Origin: Pseudomonadota bacterium
GTDB lineage: Bacteria; Pseudomonadota; Alphaproteobacteria; SHVZ01
Reading direction: 5' to 3'
NCBI GenBank assembly: GCA_016195085.1
Contig: JACQAG010000008.1
Span: 1 to 64,000, forward strand
Length of the DNA stretch: 64,000 bases
Shown here: one piece after another, positions 36,359-44,976 of the stretch
How the letters are laid out: each line of letters begins with the position of its first letter
Position numbering within the stretch: the first letter of the stretch is position 1
The notes under the pieces: generated by a model
The model's database searches: none
What the model was told of the DNA's origin: nothing
Seen by the model: only the letters and a program-made list of their open reading frames with translations
Position numbers and translations under genes: made by a program

Positions 36359-37414
36359 CTATGCCGGCAGCGCCAGCCGGTAGACCCTTGCCGCCGTCAG
36401 CGAGAATAGGTCGGCCTTTTCCGCAGCGCTGGCTCCCGATGCGAGCTTCTTGCAGGCGTTCCAGAACACAGGATAGCTGTAGGACCCCTTGTCGACGGGA
36501 AAGTTGCTCTCGAACATGGCGCGCCCGGCGCCGAAGGCCGCGATGCAGGTGTCGATATAGGGCCGCCATGCGGCAACGAGATCGTCCGAAGACGGCGGAT
36601 CGGGCTTGTCCTCGAAGCCGAAGCCATTGAGCCGCATGCCGAGTCCGCCCAGCTTCACGCTCACATTCGGGCATCGGGCGAGTCCGCGGATGGCCCCAGA
36701 CCAGACTTTGAAGACCTCATCGCGCCGTCCGGCATAGGGGCCAAGCCCCAAGGGCCCGCCGACATGGTTGAGCACGATGCGCGTCTCCGGAAACGCCCGG
36801 GCCAGCGCCGTCAGCTCGTCGATCTGCGGATGATAGAGCCAGGCATCGAAGGAGAGCCCCAGGGGCGCCAGACAAGCGAAGCCCTGGCGGAAGGCCGGAT
36901 CGGCCATCAGGCCTGCGGGCATCTCGTAGGCCGGATTCCGCAATCCGGCGTAGGCATCCCATGCGGTCGAGTGGCGCATGCCGCGGAAGCGGTCGGGAGC
37001 GACGCCCAGATGCGCCTCCAGGACCGGCTTCGCCAGCGAGCCTAAGCGGAGATCGGCATGGCCGACGATGCCGGCGCAGATTTGGCTCAGGCCGTAGCCG
37101 CCGCTGGCGCTCATCGCCGCCACGCCGTTGACGAATTCCGTCTCGCCCACCGGCTTCATCGCTTCCGGCCCCTGGGCGCGGTGCATGGCGCGGCACTGCA
37201 GGAACACGGTGGCGACGATGTTATGGCCGCTGTTCAGATCCTCCAGCAGCTCCGGCAACAAGTAACGCCAATCCGGCCGCTCCCAGAGATGATGGTGCGG
37301 GTCCACGATCGGCAACGCCGGCTCCAGGATCGCTTCCTGCCGCCGGTCGAGCCACTCCTGACGGACCTTGAGAAAGATGCTGGGCGCGGCAGGCGGCTTG
37401 CTGGCGACACTCAT
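36359..37414 (-). CDS. Amidohydrolase-2 family (2-pyrone-4,6-dicarbaxylate-hydrolase-like) hydrolase
   Basis: A 351-residue TIM-barrel hydrolase. DPHHHLWE at residues about 38-45, FLQCRAM, MRHSTAWD, VLNHVGGP and the C-terminal ESNFPVDKG are typical of PF04909 enzymes related to pyrone-dicarboxylate lactonase and L-fuconolactonase. Substrate unknown. It is transcribed leftward, divergent from the ArsR-type operon, and no neighbour indicates its pathway. Confidence 0.82.
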   Translation of the reverse strand: MSVASKPPAAPSIFLKVRQEWLDRRQEAILEPALPIVDPHHHLWERPDWRYLLPELLEDLNSGHNIVATVFLQCRAMHRAQGPEAMKPVGETEFVNGVAAMSASGGYGLSQICAGIVGHADLRLGSLAKPVLEAHLGVAPDRFRGMRHSTAWDAYAGLRNPAYEMPAGLMADPAFRQGFACLAPLGLSFDAWLYHPQIDELTALARAFPETRIVLNHVGGPLGLGPYAGRRDEVFKVWSGAIRGLARCPNVSVKLGGLGMRLNGFGFEDKPDPPSSDDLVAAWRPYIDTCIAAFGAGRAMFESNFPVDKGSYSYPVFWNACKKLASGASAAEKADLFSLTAARVYRLALPA

Positions 37415-37517
37415 AGGCGCGGCTCCTCCCCTTGGACTAGGCGGCGATGGTAGGCCGGATCGCCGCGTCCACGCACGCCCGTTCGCTTCGGGGTTGACAG
37501 AGGCGGCTCCGATCCCA

Positions 37518-37541
37518 ATACTTAACTTCGTGGTTAAGTAT
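37518..37541. promoter_or_regulatory. Operator of the ArsR-type regulator
   Basis: A perfect inverted repeat, ATACTTAAC (37518-37526) and GTTAAGTAT (37533-37541), with a 6-base centre containing the GTG start at 37530. A -35-like TTGACA lies at 37494-37499, and the left arm overlaps the expected -10 position (AATACT). ArsR-family repressors with SRPBCC partners often use CTTAACC-type sites, so autorepression is likely. Transcripts would be leaderless or nearly so. Confidence 0.75.
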
Positions 37542-37967
37542 CAACAAGCCGCTCTCGACCGCACCTTCGCCGCGCTCGCCGATCCGACGCGGCGCACGCT
37601 CCTGGCGCAGCTCAGCCAAGATGAGAGCCGGTCGGTGAGCGAGCTGGCGCGGCCGTTTGCGATGTCGTTGCCGGCGGTCATGAAGCATCTCGATGTGCTG
37701 TCGGAAGCCGGACTCATCCAGCGGGTGAAGAGCGGCCGCACGGTCGCCTGCCAGTTAACCGCCCGACCCATGGAGGACGCGGTGAACTGGCTCAATCGCT
37801 ACGCCCGCTTCTGGTCCGAGCAGCTCGATCGCCTTGCCGCCTACGTGGAGAACGAAGCATGTCGACCCAGCCCAACCTCACCTTCAAGCCCAGCCTCACA
37901 CTCAAGCGCCGCCTCAACGCGCCGCCGGCGAAAGTCTACGGCGCCTGGACGGTGCCGCAGAAAATAA
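37530..37967 (+). CDS. ArsR-family HTH regulator
   Basis: A 145-residue frame from GTG 37530 (VVKYQQAALDRTFAALADPT). The winged helix is clear: RRTLLAQLSQDESRSVSELA, FAMSLPAVMKHLDVLSEAGL and QRVKSGRTVACQL. The normal domain ends near AAYVENE; the last 36 residues are Ser/Pro/Arg low-complexity and are read in another frame over the first 109 bases of the SRPBCC gene. This looks like read-through after loss of the ancestral stop. Probably represses its own operon. Confidence 0.85.
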   Translation: MVKYQQAALDRTFAALADPTRRTLLAQLSQDESRSVSELARPFAMSLPAVMKHLDVLSEAGLIQRVKSGRTVACQLTARPMEDAVNWLNRYARFWSEQLDRLAAYVENEACRPSPTSPSSPASHSSAASTRRRRKSTAPGRCRRK

Positions 37968-38305
37968 TGGGCTGGTTTGGGCCGACCGGGGCCCGGACCA
38001 TCAGCGCCGAGACCGATCCGCGCACCGGCGGCGGCTTTCGCGTGGTCTTCGTCACGCCCGACGGCGAGGAGCATGACGTGAGCGGCATCTACCGCGAGGT
38101 GGTGGCGAACGAGAAGCTGGTGTTCACCTGGGTCTGGCGCAGCATGCCGGAGCGCCAGTCGCAGGTGACGATCCTCATCAAGCCGGACGGCGCGGGCAGC
38201 CTGCTGACGCTCACCCATGAGCAATTCTTCGACGAAGCCGCGCGCGACCGCCATCGCGATGGCTGGACTGGAATACTCGACAAGCTCGAGCGCTTTATCA
38301 CCTGA
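37859..38305 (+). CDS. SRPBCC (Aha1-like) domain protein
   Basis: A 148-residue protein of the START/Bet v1-like fold. LKRRLNAPPAKVYGAWTVP, MGWFGPTGART, GGGFRVVF, VSGIYREVV and DGWTGILDKLERFI are standard landmarks of Aha1-type SRPBCC proteins, which commonly pair with ArsR regulators. Likely a small-molecule-binding protein; ligand unknown. DUF899 gene follows 19 bases downstream. Confidence 0.9.
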   Translation: MSTQPNLTFKPSLTLKRRLNAPPAKVYGAWTVPQKIMGWFGPTGARTISAETDPRTGGGFRVVFVTPDGEEHDVSGIYREVVANEKLVFTWVWRSMPERQSQVTILIKPDGAGSLLTLTHEQFFDEAARDRHRDGWTGILDKLERFIT

Positions 38306-38324
38306 AGACCAGGAGGACGAGGAC

Positions 38325-39092
38325 ATGGAACCGCACAAGATCGTCTCTCGCGAGGAGTGGCTGGCGCTCCGCAAGCAGCATTTGGTCAAGGAAAAGGCCT
38401 TCACGCGGCTCAGGGATCATTTGAGCCGGGAGCGGCGCGAACTGCCCTGGGTCAAGATCGACAAGACCTATGTGTTCGACGGACCTACCGGCAGGGTGAC
38501 GCTGGCCGAGCTCTTCGAGCACCGCAGCCAGCTGATTGTCTATCACTTCATGTTCGCGCCGGATTGGGAGGAAGGTTGCCCCGGCTGCTCCTTCCTTTCC
38601 GACCACATCGACGGCGCCAATCTGCATCTGGCGCACCACGACGTGTCTCTGGTCGCGGTCTCGAGAGCCCCCTATCACGAGTTCCAGGCGTTCAAGAAAC
38701 GCATGGGCTGGCGCTTCGACTGGGTGTCTTCCTACGAGAGCGACTTCAACTACGACTTTCACGTGTCATTCACGGAGGCAGACGCCGCCAAGGGCAAGGC
38801 CTCCTACAACTACGACGTCGTCGATGGCGGCGGTGGAGAGATGCCCGGCATCAGCGTGTTCTACAAGGACGAAGCCGGCACCGTCTTCCACACCTACTCT
38901 TCCTATGCACGCGGCGGCGATCTCCTGATCGGCGCCTACAACTACCTCGACTTGACGCCGAAGGGCCGCAACGAGACCACCATTATGGATTGGATGCGGC
39001 ACCACGACCGCTATGAGGCCGATGGCGGCGTCGATCCGACCGGGCTGTCCGTCGCTCACCAGGAGGAGGCCGCCTGCTGCCGTTCGGATTGA
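38325..39092 (+). CDS. DUF899 thioredoxin-like protein
   Basis: A 255-residue protein from ATG 38325, with an AGGAGGACGAGG ribosome site. KIVSREEWLALRKQHLVKEK, LPWVKIDKTYVFDG, PDWEEGCPGCSFLSDHIDG (a CxxC-type GCPGC in a thioredoxin-like fold) and GWRFDWVSSYESDFNYDF are DUF899 hallmarks. The function of the family is not established; a redox role is likely from the motif. It is the last gene in the ArsR operon. Confidence 0.9.
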   Translation: MEPHKIVSREEWLALRKQHLVKEKAFTRLRDHLSRERRELPWVKIDKTYVFDGPTGRVTLAELFEHRSQLIVYHFMFAPDWEEGCPGCSFLSDHIDGANLHLAHHDVSLVAVSRAPYHEFQAFKKRMGWRFDWVSSYESDFNYDFHVSFTEADAAKGKASYNYDVVDGGGGEMPGISVFYKDEAGTVFHTYSSYARGGDLLIGAYNYLDLTPKGRNETTIMDWMRHHDRYEADGGVDPTGLSVAHQEEAACCRSD

Positions 39093-39100
39093 CGCCCTTA

Positions 39101-39178
39101 TTCGAGCGCTACGGCAAGGAATTCGACCCGAAGACCGGAACGGGCCTGGTCGAGATCTGGATCCCAACCAAGGCATGA
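39101..39178 (+). pseudogene. GyrI-like effector-binding domain, C-terminal remnant
   Basis: The frame FERYGKEFDP then KTGTGLVEIWIPTKA and a TGA at 39176-39178 matches the end of GyrI-like/AraC effector-binding domains (GxxFDPxTGxGxxEIWIP). No start or upstream part exists; the frame runs back into the DUF899 gene end. A 25-residue relic of a deleted gene. Confidence 0.6.
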
Positions 39179-39205
39179 GCGGCGAGGGCCGGTCGCCGAT
39201 GCCGC

Positions 39206-39427
39206 TCAGGCCGCCAGGAGCTGGCGCACCCGTGCCCTCACTGCAGCGGCGATGTCGGCGCGGTAGGCGGCGTCGAGCTCCTCGAAGGCGGCCTGGGCCA
39301 GCATGAGGTCGAGCGGGTCCTCGGAGCGGACCGCCTTCGCCAAATAGCGTGCCACATCGGTATCGGGGCCGATGATGTCCTCGATCACCTCGAGCAGGAC
39401 GCGAACGGGATCCGGCGGCTGGGCCAT
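39206..39427 (-). CDS. Small hypothetical protein
   Basis: A 73-residue, largely helical and acidic-to-basic protein (PVRVLLEVIEDIIGPDTDVA, ARYLAKAVRSEDPLDLMLAQ). No signal peptide or membrane segment. Composition looks coding, but no family is recognised. It lies alone between the DUF899 gene and the aspartoacylase-like gene on the minus strand. Confidence 0.5.
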   Translation of the reverse strand: MAQPPDPVRVLLEVIEDIIGPDTDVARYLAKAVRSEDPLDLMLAQAAFEELDAAYRADIAAAVRARVRQLLAA

Positions 39428-39522
39428 TGGCCCTTAGAGTCCATGGCGGCGGGGATGGTTCGGGTGAGCTAACACCTCCAGGGCCGGATTTATTCCCCGA
39501 GTCGGACCCGAGCCTCGCCCCC

Positions 39523-40545
39523 TCACCTCACATCGGTCGCCAGATGGGCCACACAGTCGCCGGGCTGCACGCGGCCGAAATGGCGCTGGCAGATGAGGAA
39601 ACCGGCCCGCTTGAAATGGACGGGGATGCCCTTGCGGCCGGGATTGTCGATGAAGTGCACATGGCCGGCGAGCTGCCCCTTCTTCACCACGTCGCCGAGC
39701 CGCGCCGCCGGCTCGAACAGCCCGGTCTCGGGCGCATAGACGTAATAATCCTGGCCGCCCAGCTCCATGAGCCTTGTCTCCGTCGCCGCCGGCACCTTGA
39801 AGCGGCCGATGTCCTTCAGCACGCCCAAATGCTTCAGCACGCGCAAGACGCCGTTCCGTGTCATGGCGACGCCGTCGGGATTGACCGAGCCGCCGCCGCC
39901 GAACTCGCCGCCGAGATAGGGGATCTTGCGGTGATGCGCCGCGGCCGCGGCCAGGCGCGGATCGGGTGCCGCGGTCACGCGGATGCTCCTGGGTGCGGCG
40001 AAGGCCTGCATGATGCCTTCGGTCCGGGCGTCCAGCTTCTTATTGTGGCCGGTCTGGTAGAAGGCAGCGAAGGGGAGGTAGGCGAGCGAGCTGCCGCCGG
40101 AATGGAGATCGAGCCAGGCCTCCGCCATCGGCACCAGCACCCGATCGATGTAATGGGCGATCTGCCAGGTGGGTGTGGTCTCCGGATGGCCGGGAAAGGC
40201 CCGGTTGAGATTGCCGGCATCGAGCGGAGAGACCCGGGCGCCGGCCATCGCGGCGGGCAGATTCGCCGCCGGCATGACGATGATCCGCCCCTTCACGTCC
40301 CTGGGCTCGATCTCCTGGATGAGGCGCACCAGGGTCACCTGGCCCTCATACTCATCGCCGTGATTGCCGGCCATCAGCAGCACGGTCGGCCCGTCGCCAT
40401 TGCCGATGACGGCGAGCGGGATGTCGATCATGCCGTAGGCCGAGCGGGTGACCGAGTAGGGCAGATGCAAGACGCCGATCTGCTTGCCCTTCTTCTTGAA
40501 GTCCAGCTCGGTCCAGATCAGGGTGGGCTTGTCGTTGGCGGGCAT
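39523..40545 (-). CDS. Succinylglutamate desuccinylase/aspartoacylase family amidohydrolase
   Basis: A 340-residue M14-like zinc deacylase. Zinc ligands are in AGNHGDEYEGQ (His and Glu) and DLHSGG (His), and LNRAFPGHP is the arginine loop. The C-terminal beta domain (LGDVVKKGQLAGHVHFID) is present. Its closest style is DoeB, which deacetylates N-alpha-acetyl-2,4-diaminobutyrate in ectoine breakdown, but this is not proven. It is divergent from the gamma-glutamyltransferase-like gene. Confidence 0.85.
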   Translation of the reverse strand: MPANDKPTLIWTELDFKKKGKQIGVLHLPYSVTRSAYGMIDIPLAVIGNGDGPTVLLMAGNHGDEYEGQVTLVRLIQEIEPRDVKGRIIVMPAANLPAAMAGARVSPLDAGNLNRAFPGHPETTPTWQIAHYIDRVLVPMAEAWLDLHSGGSSLAYLPFAAFYQTGHNKKLDARTEGIMQAFAAPRSIRVTAAPDPRLAAAAAHHRKIPYLGGEFGGGGSVNPDGVAMTRNGVLRVLKHLGVLKDIGRFKVPAATETRLMELGGQDYYVYAPETGLFEPAARLGDVVKKGQLAGHVHFIDNPGRKGIPVHFKRAGFLICQRHFGRVQPGDCVAHLATDVR

Positions 40546-40705
40546 TGGGGGCGCACCTCCACAGCTTGTCGTTGAGTACTCCTTTGCTCGCCAGCATACG
40601 ACAGGGGGCGTCCGGCTTGGCTATAGTCGCCGGCAAAGCAGCCTTTGACCGGCGGTCCGGGGCGCAAACGGCGGCGCGGCCGCCTTGGGGGGAGGATCAG
40701 CGAGC

Positions 40706-42304
40706 ATGTATGGACGGCGTCCGACGATTGCCTCGGTCAACGGCATGGTGGCCGCGGCCCATCCGCTGGCGGCCCAAGCCGGAGCCCGGCTCTTGGCCGA
40801 GGGCGGCAGCGCCTTCGATGCGGCCGCCGCCACGGCAGCCGCCCTCAACGTGGTCGAGCCCTACATGTCGAGCCTGGGCGGCATGGGCTTGGCGATCTGC
40901 TATGTCGCGGCCGAGAAGCGCATCAAGACCCTCGATTTCGTCCCCTGCATTCCCAATACGTTTCCGGCCGGGCGCTTCACCCGGCGCGAGGAGCTGGCGC
41001 GGGGCGCCTCTGCGGTCGGCACGCCCGGCAATCTCGCCGGCTGGGCCGAGTTGGTCGGCGCCCATGGCAAGAAGCCGTTCAAGCAAGCCCTCCAGCCGGC
41101 CATCCGGCTTGCCCGCGACGGCTTTCCCCTGATCGAGTTCAATATGGCGATGATGAACGAGGTGGTGCCGGAGCTCAGGCGCCATCCCCCGCTCTTCAAG
41201 GAGTGGTCGCGCGTGTTCCAACCCGGTGGCGGGTGGGCGACGCCAGGCCAAGTCCTGAAGCAGCCGGATCTCGCCCGGACCTACGAGGCCATCGCCGAGG
41301 AAGGCCCCGACCATCTCTACAAGGGCAAGCTCGGCCGCGCCGTGGTGGCGCATTTGCAGAAGCTCGGCGGCACCTTGAACATGGACGACCTCGCCTCGAT
41401 GCGGCCCGAATGGCGCGATCCGATCAAGGCGAGCTATCGCGGGCTCGTGGTGCACACCGTCTCGCCGCCTTGCGAAGGCTTCCAGATGCTGCTGGCGCTC
41501 CGCATCCTCGACGGCTTCGATCTAGCCCGGCTCGAGCGGAACGGGGTCGAGCATCTGGACCTGGTCTATCGCGCCATCCGGCTCGCCGCCGGGCTGCGCC
41601 TGGCGTTCAACAACCCGAAGCCGAAGAAGCTGGCGGAGCTATTGTTGGACGCGCATATCGAAGCGCTGCGCAGCCGTGTCCGAGACGGGCGCCCGATCAG
41701 CCGGCCGACCGAGCAATGGACTGAGCCCGCGCCCGGTGAAGATCCCGGGCACACCACCTCCTTCTCGATCGCCGACCGCGACGGCAATCTCGTCTGCGTG
41801 ACCCAGAGCATCGGCGCGCCCTTCGGCAGCGGCATCGTCGTCCCCGGCACCGGCGTCACCCTCAACAATTTTCTCTTCTGGGCCGATGTCAATCCAAAGA
41901 GCCCGAACTTGAGCAAGCCCGGCGACGCCTTGCCCATGTGCATGGCGCCGACCTTGTCGCTCAAAGGCCGGAAGCCGGTGCTGGCGCTGGGCACGCCCGG
42001 CAGCTACGGCATCCTGCAGACGCAGGTGCAGGCCCTGGTGCAGCATCTGGATTACGGCCTGCCGATCCAGGCGGCGATCGAGGCCCCTAGGGCGCGGCTC
42101 TGGGACGGACGCAGAATCCAAGTCGAGGGAAGGATCGACGGCAGCACCATCTACGCGCTCCGCACCCGCGGCCACGACATTGAGCCCTTCGATCCCTGGA
42201 CCTACAAGGTGGGGGGCATGCAGGCGATCCAAGTCGATCCCGCGACCGGCACCTTCACCGGCGCCGCCGACCCGCGCCGGGACGGCTACGTGGTGCCGGT
42301 GTGA
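40706..42304 (+). CDS. Gamma-glutamyltransferase family protein
   Basis: A 532-residue Ntn-hydrolase precursor from ATG 40706, with GGGGGGAGG upstream. LAEGGSAFDAAAATAAALNVVEPYMSSLGGMGL begins the large subunit; the new N-terminus after autocleavage would be a threonine in PGHTTSFSIADRDGN, and the C-terminal VTGS-type oxyanion region reads GTPGSYGIL. No signal peptide is evident, unlike many exported GGTs, so it may be a cytosolic acylase or hydrolase. It may cleave gamma-glutamyl or acyl amides. Confidence 0.88.
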   Translation: MYGRRPTIASVNGMVAAAHPLAAQAGARLLAEGGSAFDAAAATAAALNVVEPYMSSLGGMGLAICYVAAEKRIKTLDFVPCIPNTFPAGRFTRREELARGASAVGTPGNLAGWAELVGAHGKKPFKQALQPAIRLARDGFPLIEFNMAMMNEVVPELRRHPPLFKEWSRVFQPGGGWATPGQVLKQPDLARTYEAIAEEGPDHLYKGKLGRAVVAHLQKLGGTLNMDDLASMRPEWRDPIKASYRGLVVHTVSPPCEGFQMLLALRILDGFDLARLERNGVEHLDLVYRAIRLAAGLRLAFNNPKPKKLAELLLDAHIEALRSRVRDGRPISRPTEQWTEPAPGEDPGHTTSFSIADRDGNLVCVTQSIGAPFGSGIVVPGTGVTLNNFLFWADVNPKSPNLSKPGDALPMCMAPTLSLKGRKPVLALGTPGSYGILQTQVQALVQHLDYGLPIQAAIEAPRARLWDGRRIQVEGRIDGSTIYALRTRGHDIEPFDPWTYKVGGMQAIQVDPATGTFTGAADPRRDGYVVPV

Positions 42305-42375
42305 GGCGCAGACCCGCTGCACGCTTGAAGTCGTGGGTGGCTGGGCTCGACCCAGCCATCACGATTTAGGAATTT

Positions 42376-42490
42376 CACCACAGAGGTCGGACCGCGAAGC
42401 GGTCGACGAGGACACGGAGAGGATTCGATTCGTGCCGCGCTGCGCGCGAATGATTTGTTTCTTCTCCGCGCTCTCTGTGTCTCTGTGGTG
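42376..42490. repeat. MITE-like palindromic element
   Basis: Ends CACCACAGAG (42376-42385) and CTCTGTGGTG (42481-42490) are exact inverted complements; further inside GACACGGAGA pairs imperfectly with TCTCTGTGTC. Between lie small hairpins (GACCGCGAAGCGGTC). It fills the gap between the gamma-glutamyltransferase-like gene and the anti-sigma gene, where no coding frame is supported. Confidence 0.75.
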
Positions 42491-42540
42491 CGTCTCTCTT
42501 TTCCGTCCTGTCGGTGTTCAGGAGCACTGTAAGAGAAGGC

Positions 42541-43311
42541 TCACGCCTGGCTCTTCAGCAGCTCGGCGAAGCGTTGCAGGTCTTCGGCGTTGATGTCGGA
42601 GACCGCCCAGAACACCGTGCCCTTCAAGGTCCAGCCGAGCGCGTTGTAGCCGCGCCGGGAGAGATGGCGGGCAGCACCGTCGCCGGCGCTGCCATCGACC
42701 CAGACATAAAGCGTGATCGGGTGCTGGCGGTGCCGGTAGACCAGGGCCGCCACCGGATGCCCATCCACATAGTCGAGCCTGCCGCCCACCAGCGGAAACT
42801 CCTCCCGGGCGAGATCAACCACCGGCGGCGACAGGTCGAGCTTGCCGTTGAACCAGGGCTTGACCGTGTGCTGGTCCGAGGAAGCGACGTCGGTCATGTG
42901 ATTGGCGACAAGGGCGCGCACATGGCCGGAGATCACCTCTTCGCCCTGACGGTCGGTCTCGCCCGGCACGGAGAAGCGGAAGGTCAAGGCCGAGGAGATG
43001 ACCGCCACCAACAGAAAGGAAGCGGCGAGGCCGAGCTGGCGCCAGCTGACGGCATGCTCTCTCGAAGCCGGCTTCGCTGCCATCTCCAAGGCAGCACCGA
43101 TGCGCTGGCCGAGATCGGCCGGGGCGGTGAAGCGCTCGGCCGCTTGGCGGAGCGACGCGCTCATCTGCCGCTCGCGCTCGTAAAGCCGCCGACACTGGGC
43201 GCAGCCGCGGATATGCGCGTCGACCCTGGCCGCCGCCGCGCGGTCGAGCTCGCCGTCGACATAGCCATGCACCGCCTCCTCGGCTTCCTTGCAGTCCATT
43301 CCAGGGTTCAT
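42541..43311 (-). CDS. Anti-sigma factor with zinc-binding ZAS domain
   Basis: A 256-residue protein with a HxxxCxxC ZAS motif at the N-terminus (HIRGCAQCRR, about residues 33-42), one hydrophobic segment (LGLAASFLLVAVISSAL, about 92-110) and a periplasmic domain (EEVISGHVRALVANHMTDV, YVDGHPVAALVYRHRQHPI). It should hold the ECF sigma factor inactive at the membrane until a signal is sensed outside. It is encoded directly after the sigma gene. ATG 43299 is an alternative start. Confidence 0.9.
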   Translation of the reverse strand: MNPGMDCKEAEEAVHGYVDGELDRAAAARVDAHIRGCAQCRRLYERERQMSASLRQAAERFTAPADLGQRIGAALEMAAKPASREHAVSWRQLGLAASFLLVAVISSALTFRFSVPGETDRQGEEVISGHVRALVANHMTDVASSDQHTVKPWFNGKLDLSPPVVDLAREEFPLVGGRLDYVDGHPVAALVYRHRQHPITLYVWVDGSAGDGAARHLSRRGYNALGWTLKGTVFWAVSDINAEDLQRFAELLKSQA

Positions 43312-43341
43312 GGGCCAGGGTTCATGGGAGAGTTGCTCGCT

Positions 43342-43905
43342 TCATGCGCCGTTGATGGCTTCTCTGGGCGGGCGCCGCGTGAGGGCCTCCTTGAGGAGGC
43401 GGCGGGCGCGCGCCAGACGCGACATGACGGTGCCGATCGGGATGGCAGCGATGTCGGCGATGTCCTTGTAGGAGAGCTCATGCAGCTCGCGCAGCACCAG
43501 GATCTCGCGAAACTGCGTCGGCAGATCGGCGATCGCCTGGTTGAGCTCTCTCAGCTCGGTGGCGCGCAAGAGATGCGCCTCCGGATCCAGGGGCTGCACG
43601 GCGGCGCTCGAGCTGGCCGGCTCCGGCTCGCCGTCGCGGAAGGCCTCGTCCAGGCGCACGACCGTGCTCGGCCGGTTGCGCTCGAGCCAGTCATAGGCGA
43701 CCCGTCTGACGATGCTGAGCAGCCATGGCCGGGCCTTGTCGCCCTTGAAGCCGTCAAAATAGCGGAATGCCCGCAGATAAGCCTCCTGCACCACGTCGTC
43801 GGCATCCTGAGCGTCGCGGGTCAACCATCTGGCGAGGTTGTAGGCGTCGTTCAGGTGCGGCAGCGCCAGCCGCTCGAAACGCTTCACCCGGTCTTGCTCG
43901 CTCAC
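43342..43905 (-). CDS. ECF RNA polymerase sigma factor
   Basis: A 187-residue sigma-70 family factor. Region 2 has DAYNLARWLTRDAQDADDVV and QEAYLRAFRYFDGFKG; region 4 has LPTQFREILVLRELHELSYKDIADIAAIPIGTVMSRLARARRLL (-35 recognition helix). It lies 30 bases upstream of its anti-sigma gene and is divergent from a phosphoesterase gene, with mirrored promoter-like motifs between them (43954-44027). Confidence 0.93.
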   Translation of the reverse strand: MSEQDRVKRFERLALPHLNDAYNLARWLTRDAQDADDVVQEAYLRAFRYFDGFKGDKARPWLLSIVRRVAYDWLERNRPSTVVRLDEAFRDGEPEPASSSAAVQPLDPEAHLLRATELRELNQAIADLPTQFREILVLRELHELSYKDIADIAAIPIGTVMSRLARARRLLKEALTRRPPREAINGA

Positions 43906-43953
43906 CCGTGAGCTCCCATTGCGAGGGCCGGCGACCTCGACATTACCCCTACT

Positions 43954-44027
43954 GCCGGCATGACACGTTTATTCCCGCCAGGCTGCAAAAAGATGGCGGG
44001 AATAAGCGGCGGACGCGGCCGGTACTG
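43954..44027. promoter_or_regulatory. Divergent pair of ECF-type promoters
   Basis: A perfect 12-bp inverted repeat (43969-43980 and 43994-44005, 13-base loop) places GGGAATAA facing outward on each strand. Sixteen bases further out both sides have GTA (GTACTG toward the phosphoesterase, GTAGGG toward the sigma gene). The same motif at the same spacing on both strands suggests both transcripts are driven by the local ECF factor. Confidence 0.65.
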
Positions 44028-44073
44028 CCTGGTGACGTCGCATGCTTCGCACATACCCCAAGGGAGACGCTCT

Positions 44074-44973
44074 ATGCTAGACGACCTGGATCGCCGTGGC
44101 TTTCTCAAACTGGCGGGCCTCGGTGCCGGTGTCACCTTCGCCTCGGGCCTCGGCTTCAAGGCGGACCCGGCGCTGGCCGCGGATTCCGACTTCTACTTCG
44201 TGCAGCTGACCGACACCCATTGGGGCTTCAGCGGCCCCAAGGTCAATCCCGAGGCGTTGAACACGCTGCCGAAGGCGGTGGCCGCGGTGAACGCGCTGGC
44301 CACACCGCCGGATTTCATCGTGTTCACCGGCGATTTGACCCACACCACCGACGATCCCCTGGAGCGGCGCAAGCGCATGGCGCAGTTCAAAGCGATCGTC
44401 GGCGAGCTCAAGGTCAAGACCATCCGCTACCTGGCAGGCGAGCATGACGCCTCCCTCGACAAGGGCGAGGCCTTCCGCGAGTTCTTCGGCGAGATGCACT
44501 ACGCCTTCGACCACAAGGGCGTGCACTTCATCGCCCTCGACAACGTCTCCGATCCCGGCGCCAAGCTGGGCGAGGCGCAGCTCGATTGGCTGAAGGCGGA
44601 TCTGGCGAAGCAGAAGCCCGAGCAGTCGATCGTGGTGCTGACGCACCGGCCGCTGTTCGATCTCTATCCGGATTGGGACTGGGCCACCCAGGACGGCGCC
44701 AAGGCAATCGACCTGTTGATGCCCTACAAGAACGTCGCGGTGCTCTACGGACACATCCACCAGGAGCACCACAAAATGACCCAGCACATCGCCCATCATG
44801 CGGCGACGTCGCTGATCTTCCCGCAGCCGGCGCCGGGCTCGCAGCCCAAGCGCACCCCCCCGGTCGAGTGGGATCCGGCGCATCCCTTCCGCGGCCTGGG
44901 TTTCCGCGAGATCGCGGCCAAGGCGAAGGTGCCCGCCGTGACGCTGGCGGAAGTCCCCTTGGTCAAGGCCTGA
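44074..44973 (+). CDS. Tat-exported calcineurin-like metallophosphoesterase
   Basis: A 299-residue protein from ATG 44074. The Tat signal is RRGFLKLAGLGAG, with cleavage near DPALAADS. Metal motifs are complete: LTDTHWG, FTGDLTH, LAGEHDAS (in place of GNHD), THRPLF and GHIHQEHH. It would act in the periplasm, on an unknown phosphoester. Unusual are the E for N in GNHD and several extra histidines near GHIH. The cupredoxin gene follows 3 bases later. Confidence 0.88.
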   Translation: MLDDLDRRGFLKLAGLGAGVTFASGLGFKADPALAADSDFYFVQLTDTHWGFSGPKVNPEALNTLPKAVAAVNALATPPDFIVFTGDLTHTTDDPLERRKRMAQFKAIVGELKVKTIRYLAGEHDASLDKGEAFREFFGEMHYAFDHKGVHFIALDNVSDPGAKLGEAQLDWLKADLAKQKPEQSIVVLTHRPLFDLYPDWDWATQDGAKAIDLLMPYKNVAVLYGHIHQEHHKMTQHIAHHAATSLIFPQPAPGSQPKRTPPVEWDPAHPFRGLGFREIAAKAKVPAVTLAEVPLVKA

Positions 44974-44976
44974 TCG

